64,000 nucleotides of DNA from Pagrus major (taxonomy: Eukaryota > Chordata > Actinopteri > Spariformes > Sparidae): the NCBI RefSeq assembly GCF_040436345.1, contig NC_133219.1, forward strand, positions 23,596,709 through 23,660,708. Direction: 5' to 3'. The notes beneath the pieces were generated by a model. That model had not been told where the DNA came from. It saw nothing but the letters and a program-made list of their open reading frames with translations, and did not search any database. The translations under genes and the position numbers were made by a program. Below, piece by piece: positions 11,083 to 23,358 of this stretch. The first letter of the stretch is position 1; each line of letters begins with the position of its first letter.

Positions 11083-14000
11083 ATGTGGACGGAGGTGAAT
11101 AACCAGAGCAGGACGGTCAGCAGCAGCTTGAACAGCTCGAAGGTAAGAACAGAGAAGAAACAGACGCTGTTTCTGTGCAGCAACGCACCAAAAACAAGCA
11201 TTTCTCTCCGACTGTGCGTGACGAAGAAGTACAACTGACTGACGTGTTTACAGGCTTTCTCAGTGTTTCATTCAAGGTTTTAAGCTGCACCGGAAGCTGT
11301 TGTGTTATCCTGCTGCGGCAACAAGTGTTGTCTCGACTGGAAATATGTTGTTTACTTTATATTTTCTTATCTTGAATAGTTTTCTTATCTGTGCGTCTGT
11401 CGCTGCCCCCGAAGCGCTCTGATTTTCCACACTGTCGGACTTCCTGCAGAAAGTCTCCCACTGACTTGTAGCTGATCGAGCCTGCACCTCTTTCTCCTTC
11501 TTTGTTTCTCCTTCTTTTCACTGTGGGACCCAAGCTGTTGTCATTGTGAGTGATTTTTTTTTTTTAACCTGCAGAAGAGAAGCAGTAACCGAGCGGTGGT
11601 GGTGGTTTTCCTGTTATGTCCTGTCAGTGCACTCTGCTCTACAATTTTGTTTTTGTCAAACAAGAATGTTTTGCTTCATTTTCAGATGGTTGACCGACAT
11701 CTCCTCACAAGGCAGCTCTTACACACAGATCAACAGAGGAATGGTGAGCTTTATCTCTTCTGTCTTCTGTTTCTTCTTCTGTTGTAGACCGAAGCTCACA
11801 GGGAGCTTCAAAATGGGCCATAATGCATCTACATTATACTGTATCGTGTGCTTTTTAGTTCTAGTTTAAAGCTGAACTGCTTCGCTGCAAGGAGTCGATT
11901 ATTTGATTTAAAGAAAATCACTCGTCAGCTATTTTGATGATCGATTAATCATCAACATTTGCTGGTTCCAGCTTCTTAAATGTCAGGATTCACTGCTTTT
12001 CTTTGTCTTTCACGACTATAAGTGAAGAGTCTTTGTGTTTTGGAGTGTTGGTTGGTTAGTTTTTTTACATTTCATAAACTAAACCAGTTGTTTTCAAAGG
12101 GATTTTGTTGCAACTATAGATTATTGTTGCGATATACAACTATACAACAACTGATGAATGAGTTTTTAATTTACTTGATCAGTACTTTGGATGCACTCCT
12201 TTCCTGATAGAGACAAATTCCATTCCCTAAAAAATCCTTTAAAACCTTCCAGGGACCCACAAATAAACGGAGTGATCAGACCAGTTATACAGACCAATTC
12301 TCACAGATGTTAATACAGGTGTGTCTTGAGATTTTAACTTCCCCTTTCGTTTGCCTCGGTCACAAAGAGTTTGAAAACGCCAGATAGATGCCAGATAAAC
12401 AGGGAAATCCACTTCAGGTGAATTCCATTTAGTAGTAGGTCACCTTTTTAATGAATGCCAAGACTTTTAGTTCAGAGCAATAAACAAATGGCAAAGTTCC
12501 AGAGAAGCAAAATAAAGGTGCTGTGGTCACAAAGATGCAAATTTTTCAGTGTGGCGAGAGGAATATCATGAGCACAGGCTGCATGAAACACTGCAGCTGC
12601 GGTCAATGCTTACAGACTAAACTACTAAGTGTATTTGAAGAGATCGGAGTCGGATGAAAGTTTTTATACACACATAGAGTTTATAACAAAACATACAAAT
12701 TATTTCTATTTTTTCCCCACATGAAGTTTCAACTGCAGCTGCCACTTCTCGCTCAGAGGACTCTGTAACCAAGACCAGTGGAATCATCCCTGGTAAGTCC
12801 GGCTTTGACCAAAACCTGATGTCTTCACAGACCCCGTGAGACCTGTTTCAGATGTACCACCCTGAGCTAACTGAGGCCGCCTGTATCACTCAGAGAGCCG
12901 AGACCAACAGATAAAGGGGGAGTCGGGTTACACCACCGGCAGCTCAGCAAGCTTTAAAAAAAAAAAGATCAGAAGATTGTTTTGGCAGATCTTTTTGGAG
13001 TATGACTGCAAAACAGTGGGCGTCTTGTCATTTTGATCTTATTGTTTGTGGTTGTTTTCATTGGCTGTGTCAGAAACTGAAAACTTTCAGAAACTCTTTT
13101 GTAACACACACTTCTGTCTCTGTGCGGTGTTTCGGTGACTTCCCAGTTCTGCTTCCTGCTTATTGTCTGAACCTTGTACGAGAGAACGAACCTCCCTCAT
13201 GTTTCCCTGCTTGTGTTTGCTTGTGGAGGGTATAGACGAGCACGTGCCCCTGTCATCAGTACGTATAGGAAGTGTTTGACTGTGAGAGTATGCAGATGTG
13301 TGACCGAATCAAAAGAGGCATTCCTGGGAGTTGAACCTAAAAGTGGTGCCTCCATGCCAGGGGTGTCAAACTCAATTTCAATTTCAGGGCCACAGCAGGG
13401 CTATGGTTTCCCTAAAGAAGCATAAATGCCTCTGCATTTGATTATTATTGGATTTAGTAATAACTTAGTCATTAATAACTGGCTCTTAAGCAGAAGTCTA
13501 TGAAAAATAATGGCAAGGAGACATTAAAAAAATAATTTCTGATAACATAATCTGTTTAATTGTTGGACTTTCTGTCGCTTTTCTTTCTTTTATGTTAGGT
13601 GTGAGCGCTGCCATGTGTATTCACTTTTACCATCTCTCATTAAATTTCCTTCCCTCTGCATCGACTTTTCTTTTGTTGAACATTGTCCTGGGCTGCTACT
13701 ATTAACTTAACTAGCCACAACCAATCAACATTGAGATGCCATCGAGGGTATAATGATATCTAGCAGCTCGATGCCTTCAGTGTACGGATAACAAAATCAG
13801 GATGTATTCAGGGAAATGAAGTGTAAAGTACGGAGTTTTGAAATGCAGCATAGAGTTGTATTGCACAGATATGTTCTTTGCAAGCTCTAATGAGGTGTCA
13901 GCACGGATTCTGTCCACAGGCCTTGAGTTCGAGATATGTGCTCTTTGCAACCATCCGGTCCCCATGGAAAATGTTTAATGTTTGAAAATTAAAGTTATGA

Positions 14001-14465
14001 AGTAGGTTTGAAGCACGCAAACCATTAATAGTCATACAGTATAGTTTTTGTCTCGGGTAATCAAATGACTTCTACCCCCTGCAGAAAACATGCATTAGCA
14101 TATGTCTAGTTGTGTTTTATCATGTGAAAATAAACGTGTGTGTATTCTTTCAGGTGCAATTGCTGCGACACTGTTCATCGCCTTTATACTTGCTCTCTAC
14201 ACTGTCCTCTGGAAGTGCATGGTGTCACCACCACAGCGGTAAAGAACAGACACAAGCCCTAACTTGATTTTGCCGGCGCTTCAATTTGATTTTGCTGACA
14301 CAGCAATTATGCAAACTGCCATCGCTGGCCTGGCTTTTAGCATCACATGTTAAATTGTGTAACTGATTTATTGCAGTTGTCATTGTAAACACACTCCTTT
14401 TGTGTTTCCCTTTCAGAAAGCACAGCAAGGTGAGAATGAGAGGACAGCCGAGGGCTTCTGTGTGA
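11083..14465 (+). CDS. Unrecognised small single-pass membrane protein (5 exons, 105 aa)
   Basis: Exons 11083-11142, 11686-11743, 12727-12792, 14154-14238 and 14417-14465 join in frame with GT-AG introns. The N-terminal part (about 65 residues) is polar and Ser/Thr/Asn-rich, with glycosylation sequons NQS (residues 7-9) and NSS (18-20), and no cleavable signal peptide. One membrane helix follows at about 65-84 (AIAATLFIAFILALYTVLW). A short Lys/Arg-rich tail (KHSKVRMRGQPRASV) is presumably cytoplasmic by the positive-inside rule. Exon 3 could begin instead after CAACTGCAG (12739), also in frame, shortening the protein by four residues. The last two exons are the most convincing; exons 1-2 are inferred from frame and splice sites. 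I cannot name the family. The gene stands alone between ykt6 and the receptor. Confidence 0.6.
13357..13400. repeat. End of a dispersed repeat (CAGGGGTGTCAAACTCA type)
   Basis: The string GCCAGGGGTGTCAAACTC followed by 'atttcagggccaca' resembles the terminus of a widespread non-autonomous hAT-like fish repeat. I do not see the matching opposite end in this intron, so it is either truncated or diverged. Confidence 0.35.
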
Positions 14466-16575
14466 AGCCTGGCTTCTGTTCAGCAGCTCGTTTTGGGTCT
14501 TAATGGTGCAGAGTAAAAATCTGAGAGCAGACTTTGCTCCCAGTCTTGGTGAAGCACTAGAGTGACAATATGCCATGGAGGAAGATCCTCCTGATGGATC
14601 CAAAGATCTAACCACAAAAGAACTGACTCAGCTGAGTTTCCATCAGCTTTACTGTCTGTCGTTGGCTCCTGTTGACTCAGAGCTCCATGTTGATGTGAAA
14701 AACTTGTTTTGGCAGGTCAGACTGTGCCGCTTTTTTTTCAGTTTTCTCCCCCTGTGAACTCTGCACTACTGACGAACGAGGCAGTTCTGGCCACAGCTCG
14801 CTCCACTTGCCAATAAGCTGTGTTTGTGCATGTGTGTCTGAGGGAGAGATTGTGGTACATTTAGTTTATGTATATTTTGCATGGTTTTTGCATGTCTTGT
14901 AGGTGCACCAAATGGACAGTTGTCTTTTAAAAAAGTTCTCTATTCTGGCAGAGTATTTCTATATAATATTTTTAAAATAGACTTAATGGCCTCAGTGGGT
15001 TGCATTTCCATTTTAATCTAGGTTTCTTACAGGAGACCTTTCATGCTTCTTTGTTTTTTCCTTTCCTTCAGTGTGTTACAGGCTCCTGTGCATGTAAAAG
15101 GTGTTGATAGTTAAAAAGCCCAAAGTCTGTGATAGTGGAAGCTCCTCTCTCCCACAGAAAACAATGCTCCTGAAACGCCTCGTCAGTAGTCCTGCCTTTT
15201 ATTCTGTGACTTCATGACATCACACATTTGCATACTTCATGCATACTGTATATTCACATTAGAACTGAAGCAAACTGGAAGCTGAAAACACAACAGAGCC
15301 CACTATAGACATGGTGAGCAGTGCTGGCTCAGGCATGTGCAAGCTGACCAATCAGAGCAGACTGGGTATTGGGGAGGGCGGCCTCAAAGAAATGGGAGCT
15401 AAAACAGTATGAGAAAACTGATGTGTTTTTTTTCCGAGCATTAAAGCATCTAAACCCATTCTAGCATTAACCCAAAATAAAATCTGGAACACGCAAATGT
15501 GCATAATATATAATGCGTCTCCTTTTAAAGATTTTTTGGGAAAACTCCTAAAGCTTCCAGGATGTTCATGACAATTTGCCAATCACCTCCTCTTGAGTCT
15601 TTAGTTGACATTTGGTTTGGAAAAATATGGAAATGGATTTGGATTTTGTTAATATTTGTCCACTGTTGTCTTCTTTGAAATCCCCACGGTTTATTCATTT
15701 TACTCAGGATGATGTGACTACTGTGTCACCGCTGACTCTATAATAAACTGTGACTTTTACATCTGCTGGAGTGTGAATATAAAGAAATGGTAAGATCAGT
15801 CACCGTTTGGTGGACAACCTGCAAGTATCATTATCAGGACTTCAAATGAGACTCACCCCACTTTCAACTCAGAACGGCCTCATGTATGGCACACATGTAT
15901 GTAGTCACACAGGCCGGATGGACACATCCTGCACAAATAGACCAAGTCCAGCAGCCCTTAAGCCACTTTGCTTGACATGCTTTTTATGAGATGCTATCTG
16001 AGTAGAGCCAATCACAGCAGCAGTCTGACACTGTGTTGTTTTTAAGAACCAGTTGTGCAACTATAAAAACAAAACAGAGTGGAGTTATAGTAACCCAACT
16101 AAGTAATGGGCGGGGAATGTGCAATGGCATCACTGTGAAGAGTGTTGGAAATTCTGGGGAATTCATCAGAGCAGCGTTCCTGTAACTGTTGATTGATTCA
16201 AAACTGATAAAAATAAGATACAAATCATCTGAACTGTGCAATCCAGTCATATCTTTGGCTTTGATGAAATGAAGTGCATCTGGATTTCTCAAAACATCAG
16301 CACAGATAGTTTTGATTTGTAGCTGCATTGAGACAAATATGTAGTGTAGAATTTCTGATTTAACCACTGAAGAAGTGCTGTAATTACAGTCTACACTTCA
16401 TATTATTTACTTTGTATACTTAAATATGAGATACAACTTTCAAAATATCCATCAGCTCTGGTGAATGTATAAAATCAATTGAATGATAAGTCGTAGATTG
16501 TTTTTTAAATTACTTTCTGTGTGAAAACATGAGGCATTTTTGCAGTTCAATAAAACTGAAATGTACTTCAACTTG
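14466..16575 (+). other. Probable 3' UTR and flank of the small membrane protein gene
   Basis: Canonical AATAAA signals on the plus strand at 15742-15747 and 16549-16554 are candidates for transcript ends. The stretch also carries a copy of a dispersed fish repeat (15320-15405). No further coding exon is supported. From 16575 to 17520 I see nothing. Confidence 0.35.
15320..15405. repeat. Dispersed fish repeat, copy 1
   Basis: The core GCTGACCAATCAGAGCAGAC, followed by 'tgggnnttgggagggnggcct..aaaga', is shared with a second copy at 22740-22820 in the receptor gene. The match extends over about 75 bp with scattered differences. It is a non-coding interspersed repeat; family and full borders are not resolved. 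Confidence 0.65.
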
Positions 16576-17524
16576 CATTAGTCTAAAAAATTAGGAAAAG
16601 AAAACCAGTACTGTCTTCAACACTTACAGTAGATCTATTATTTTACTGTATTGTGATGTCACATGTCCAACAGATGGCAAAACTAGATGAAAATGCGTCA
16701 AAATCAGCAAGATCATAGCAATACTTTATTCTAACTTGGATTAGCCAGAGCAAGATCATACTCACACACATGGGTGCATTGTTCTTGGATACAATTAGAG
16801 TAACACAGTCGTTAAGGTAACAGATTTCGTGCTATAAACAGGTTCTGTGTGTTTGATGGAGCTGCAACAATTAGACAACTGACTCACCTCGGATGCCTTC
16901 GAAATGACTAAAGCACAGATTTGTTTTTAGCACCTGGAAACGCACAAAGCAGTAGCACGCAAGATAAATACCTTCACAGGAAATTACAGTCACAACAGAC
17001 GTTCTGATCATAAGTTTATCACAGTAAAAACAGACTTCTTACCCGTTAGTCACTGATGTGATGAATTCAAGGTTTACAAAGAAATATTAACCACATCTTC
17101 TTTAAACTGTTGAGTCACTGAAGCTGATTTTTCCCCCTATCATTATATAATTCATGCATGGTAGCTCCTTCTACCTTCAATACAAACATTGATTTTCAGA
17201 AATCTGTTTTGATAACACTATACAAGTGATACAAAATGGAAAAGTTAATAAAAGATGCACATGTTCAGCTTCCTGATTGGCACTACCAGTTGCATCCTGT
17301 AGATAACATCTGCAGTTGCTTCACAGTTTGCAGTAAGTGTGTTTTTGAGTCTACTTTCACTGAGATTGTTTTCGGTCTCTGTTCCTTCAGAGTAGTTTAA
17401 AAGACTCTTAAGATCACCTGTCTTGTGCTGTACAGACAGAGTGCTGTGATCAACTCTGCAAGCTATTTTTTCAACCACATACAGTGGGTTAAAATGTGGC
17501 ATAAATACAAAACCTTATTGTATT

Positions 17525-17530
17525 TTTATT
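17525..17530 (-). terminator. Polyadenylation signal of the cytokine receptor gene
   Basis: TTTATT on the plus strand reads AATAAA on the minus strand, about 80 nt downstream of the receptor stop codon at 17611-17609. T/GT-rich sequence follows in the direction of transcription. This would give an unusually short 3' UTR. Confidence 0.5.
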
Positions 17531-17608
17531 AGAGAGATTATGTCAGATTTTACAGTATTTATCCTCTTTAGATGCAGAAATTACGCAGGAACGTGTTGGT
17601 CTTCATAC

Positions 17609-19008
17609 TCATACAGTATCATTGGAGATATAACCATATTCAACACTGCATGATTCCTGCAGACTCTCAGAGGGTTCATAGATTTCACTTAGCCTGACTT
17701 GTGCCTCAGACAAATCCTCCTCCAAGGCATGAAAATAAGTCTTGTTTGTGACGCATGGTACTTGGTGAAGGTCTGCTCTGTCCCCGAGCAGCACTGTGAC
17801 CGACTGTGGACGGTATTCATCTCGCAGCAGCAGGCAGGACTGTGAACCAGGAGAGGGCAGTGTGCTCAGGGGTCCAGCGACGCTCAGTGTGGTTGGTTCA
17901 CTCAGAGGAGGTCTGGTATACACAATCTCAATGTCGCAGCTGCTGCACTCATCCACCCTCTGAGACTGCAGCCATTCACTGGTCTGTGCAAACATGCAGA
18001 GAGGATTATGATAATCAAAACTAGATTCCTGTGAATTATATAATACCAGCAGGTCCATACTTGTAAGCTTAATGACTCAAAAAAGGTAAATTGGCAGAGA
18101 AACTGATCTATGCAGTTTGCCACAACATGGATTTCCAGAGGGCAGCTTTCTGTGTTTCATTTTAATAAGACTCAAGACAAATGTTTGATATTATTTCTGC
18201 TGAATGGAAGGTTTTTTTAAAATCTGTAGTGGATCATGGTCATTGCCGTTGTCTGTTTTTGTCTATTTCAAGAATGGAGGTGATGAGTAAATGCTGTTGT
18301 TGACAATATATGAACGAGATGCAGGTTGACTAATGCTCACTACTTACTTTAATGTTCTCAAGCCCCTTTATAACAACATTTTACTGGCTTTTAAAGCTGA
18401 CTAATGTCTTGCTTCATCGGCAAAACACTAACCAGGAAATTCAATTACTGCAAGTAATTTGATCATACAGTATCTCTGTGTACTGATGAGCCACCTGATT
18501 CACAAGTGTGGACAACTAATGCCATCGAGTAATAAAAGTCTACAGAAGCCCTGAGAGACAAGTGAGGGGGAAAAAAATCTGGAAAATATATACTTAGAGG
18601 TGTCATCATATACAGATACTGACAATAAACTGATAACTGATATTAAAATATGAAATATTTCAGGTTAGCACATAGTCTTCATTTCCTCTCTGTGTAAGAT
18701 TCGACTATTTCAGTATTTTATCCGCACCTCATGCAGGTAGCTGTCTAACTCAGGAATTTCGATGTTCATACCAGCAGGATAATCAAATATCCCCTTCAGC
18801 CACTTGAGCCTGGAGGAGAAACAAAAAAGAAGGTGGGAGAGAAAAAGTCCAGTCTATGTTCTGCAGGAATTAATGTTTAAGTTGAGATTTAAAGTTACTC
18901 ACGTTTTACTTTGTGGCCACAGGAGAATGGTGCAGCACAGCAGCAGCAAGATTGGAGTCAGTATCTTGGCCAAGTGAGCAGAGTCCATGTGAGTCCAGGG
19001 CCTGTGCA
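17609..19008 (-). CDS. osmr: Transmembrane and cytoplasmic exons of the osmr-like receptor
   Basis: Exon 19008-18903 encodes the helix (AKILTPILLLLCCTILLW), exon 18809-18728 the membrane-proximal region, and exon 17983-17609 the last 124 residues. The usual box 1 proline motif (YPDIPDP in mammalian OSMR) is here a looser FDYPAGMNIEIPE. One clear STAT3-type YxxQ site, YRPQ, lies at 826-829, and other tyrosines are at 791, 852, 871, 885 and 887. The tail of about 150 residues is much shorter than in human OSMR or LIFR, yet it keeps a likely JAK region and a STAT site, so it is probably signalling-competent. Confidence 0.8.
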
Positions 19009-22000
19009 CTGGAAATTTTTAAACTATTATTCAAGAGAGAAAAACAATAATAAAATCAATTGATATTGTTGTATTGACAGGATGTTATGGAGCTCACAGT
19101 TGGTTTTTGTCCTGATGGTGATGCTGGCAGGTTGTCCAGGCCCCCCCTTAGTGAGAGCGCTCACAGAGAAAGCATACTCTTGGTTCTGCTGCAGACCATC
19201 GATGGTCACAGACTTCCTCTGAGGGTCTGCCACGGTCACGTTGAACAGATCTGGACGTGCACAAGATTCTTAATGCCTTGTTTCATCAGAATGTAAGAGT
19301 GACTCACACCAGTGTTTGAGATTGCCTCTAACGACCACATGAATTATCATATTGTGGAACAGTGAAAGTTTTCCTCCACACTCACGTGAAACATGACTGA
19401 GCTGTGTATCCGATGCTACTTCCTGCACTTTAACCAGGTAACCAGCGATGAACGCCAGATCATCCACATCATAACGCCACTCCAGTGTCACAGATGAGGA
19501 AGTACTCTGAACAGGCTCAACCAGACTCAGGGACTGCACACATTCTGAGGAAAAGGAAGTAGTTTTGAGGAAGGAACACAGAATTACTTAGAATTATTTT
19601 CCCCTACTTGTGTGAACCTACTCAGACCTTCTATGTGACGCCTGGATTGTTGTGCTGATGTCAGAATCTGCTGCAAAGCCTTCAGCCTGATAGCAGCTGG
19701 CTGCTGTGTCTGTGTGTTTTTATACTGATGTGGCGTTTTTCACTAATTTCTTATTAAATTAAACCCAGTGTTCTGCTCACTAAATATAATTTGCATTGCC
19801 TTCTTGTCTCTGCTCCCGCCCTGCTTCATCATCTCTGTGTATCTGACAAACAGGAAAGATGCACATAGATGACATCTGGAGGATGTCCTCATTCGAGCCT
19901 CTGACGAAGACATCCTGTCTTGAACTTTAGCTGCCACACATTATTAAAAGTTTCATTTCTCACCATGTGCTAAAGACCTCATCTCTGCTGCAGTGTCTCA
20001 TTGGCCTGCCTGTTGAGGCACCAGTTCTGAGACATTTTAAACCCTTCTATTATGTGCCCATTAGACCAGCAAACACCTCATAAACCTCAGGAAGAAATAT
20101 TGTGTCATGGTTATCAAAAAAGGTCCCAAACACAAGACAGTAAGGCAGGCAGGAAGGTAATAAAAAGCAAGCTTTGTTAACGTGGGGCTGAATCCACATA
20201 CAAAGAAAGACAGACTTAAATACACAAGGGCCAAAAAATCACTTCACATGAGGATAAATTCTGCAAAATAAAACAGGAAACATCGAATCTGAAAACCAAA
20301 ACCACGGCATATTGTTCTCACATGTGCAAAAATACACAAACACACATCAACATAACACTCACTGGGCTCTTGTGAATATCCAGTCTGTGTCTCCAGTAGC
20401 CTGTGTCCATTTTCTGTGCATCCATAGATATTAAATGTGTACCTACAGACTGCTTTGAAATCTCCTGCGAACAAAATAATGAAAGCCAATATAGGTAAAA
20501 CTTTAAAGACGCACATACAGTGACCGCTAAAGGAGAGAAACTTACTAGCAGGTAGGAACAATGTGTTGTTCCCCTCTGGCACCTTCATCCACCTCAGAGT
20601 ACAAGGCACTGTGCACCACTCCACAGTATAGCCACAGGTGGCGCTGTCCTGCTTGTCCCAGGACAGGTTAAAACCGGAAGCTGTGCCAATGCTGAACCTC
20701 TTCTCCACTGGGTGGATTCCTATACAGAGACACATATTTCAGACTGTGGTGATCAACCAGAAAGGAAGCAGAAAAACTAAATCCACAAGCAGTTCAACAA
20801 AGAATAATCTAGAGTGTTGAATCAGGTGTGTTGGAGTAGGGTAATTCATCTCACTGTTACCCCAAGTTTCTTTGTCTCACATTTAACCTTACAATGAGTT
20901 TCTTATCACCGTATGATGATCACGTAAAACAGCAGAAATCCAAGCTAATCGTCTGCTACATTTAGCAAAAGTCTGTTCATACATTTTTGAGACAAGCAGC
21001 CGATAAAGAGTGAGACACACAAGCTTAATAACAGCAAAAACTGTTGTTTGAGGAGGTGATATTTCCAGGAAAGTAAGCTCAGTAATAGCGAGCTGATTCC
21101 ACATGTGTTACTCACCTCCATCATCTCTCTGCGGGATGGTGATGTGGGCAGTGAAGGTGAAGGTGCAGCTGGTACGGAGAACAGCCTGGACACTGAAGTC
21201 ACACTGTCCTGGACCGATGGAGAACTCTGCCTGGGTCTGTCCACCGTCCTTCCGCTCGGTCCAGTTTTGACCTTCCTGCGACCACTGAACTAAGTAACCT
21301 TGGATGTTTGTAGAGGCAGCTGAGCCAGAGACATGCTGAGAACAAAGGTGTGATGACGTATATGTCCTTAATTAAACCAGACAGAGTTTGCGTGCTGTAG
21401 CGCCAATAGTTTAACCAAAGTAAAACATTTGGAGGAAAAAAGACCAGGTTAGAATCTTACTGGAGTCCAAAATAGAGTAACCTGACGGCTGCTCAAGTCT
21501 GACTGCTGCTTTATTTTCCTCCATAAATCCAAGGTCACCAATGGACCTGAAGAAAGAACATTAGTTTTAGCCTGAAAGAAGCTTAATTATTTTGGCCTTG
21601 ACTTGTATCTGAGTATGTACCCTGTATACATCATACTATCCTGGTAACACTCACAGGTTGTGAAGGGTATGGGCTGTGTCCACTCTCCCCAGAGCCTGCC
21701 GTTGACAGAGCAGCGTACCCTGGTGGAGTAGCGGGTACTGGGAAGCAGATGTTCCAGTTTGGCTTTGCAGGGCCCTCTCACACTATTGCAGCTCAGCTGA
21801 TACAAGCACACAGGAGGTTAACAAAAAACACTGAAATGTCCAGCAGCAGTAATTCTGCAGTCTGAATATTTTAGTTAAACTGGTCACCTCGGTGGTGCTG
21901 CCTGGATCTGCTGTGACCTGACAGAGGAGGTTCGGATGGGTCAGGTTCCCCTGTACGAACCAGGACACAGTGGTTTCCATCACCCCGAGGCTCACTCTGT

Positions 22001-23294
22001 CCCACTCCACAACAGGACGCACTGATGGCAACACACACATGAAATCCACACATATGATAAACACACAGCATTATCAGACACACATCTAAGGGCAGATTAA
22101 ATTCGTTTGTGCATGTTGTTTCAGTCTTTAGGCTTTCGTATCAACACCATATTCTATGTGTTCCATATTCTGTTGGAGTGTTTTCGTGACCTCTGACCTC
22201 TGTCAGAGATGTTGAAGCTGTAGCTCTCTGTTTCCTCTCCCAGCGGGTCCTTCACCACCACCCTGATGTTGTATTCCTCCAACTGTGGGACGGCCAGGAA
22301 AATACAAGTCGACGGCTTGCAGTTGATGGGAGCCCGGTCGGAGTTCCTGTGTTTTCAACAACAAAGAACGGACATCTGAACGTGACGCCCGCTGCCCCAG
22401 AAATACTTTTTCCAATAAGCTTAAAATGTGAAAGAAGCAGCTGTAAAACTCTTGATAAGATTTTTGAGCGTCACAACCCCTGCAAAATGACTAATTTCAC
22501 GATCAGAATTTGAGCCACTTGCTTCGACAACATTTACCATTAAATAGTTTTATTGTCATTCAAGTTAGTGGAGGGCAAAACCAGAAGTTAGCTGCACGAC
22601 AGGCAGAATCTAGTGTGCACGCTCTACAGGCCACACGATATGGAAGCTATGCAGAAGATCCAGGTAATTGTATGCTCAGGAAGTCCAACTTTTTAGCAGC
22701 TGTAATAAGAAGCTGATGCAGAAACAGAGTGGGAGGTGCCTACTCAGGCCTGTAAGAGCTGACCAATCAGAGCAGACTGGGCTCTTTGGGAGGGAGGCCT
22801 TAAAGAGACAGGCCGTTTTTTCTGGTAGACACCCAGAAAAAAGTGTGAACCTAAAAAATGTGCAGAAAACGGGGCCTTTCGACAAATGTCAATTAATTAT
22901 GATTCATTTTCTACTAAACTTCATAGCAGGATAACATAGAAATGTGTTGTTCTTATAGGTTTGCCCAACTGAGAAAAGAAAAGAGAAAAGAGAAAAGAGA
23001 AAAGTAAGTTTGTACACATGGCAGTATCAGAAGGAGCTGGAAGTTCATTTCTCAAAGCATACATGCTGTGCTTAATGGGCCAGTATTCACAAAAACACTC
23101 CCATCTACAGCTGACATTCTCCATGTTTGGTTAATATGCGTCTTACTCTATGTGGAGGGTGATTGTTTGCTTGTTGAGTTCATACAGATATTGTTCTCGG
23201 CCTGAATCCCAGGTACAGTTGACAGCCGTCATATCTGTGGTCACACAGTTGAGGTCTCTGGGCTTCTCGGGAGGAACTACAGCACGCACGCACC

Positions 23295-23358
<64 letters not shown>

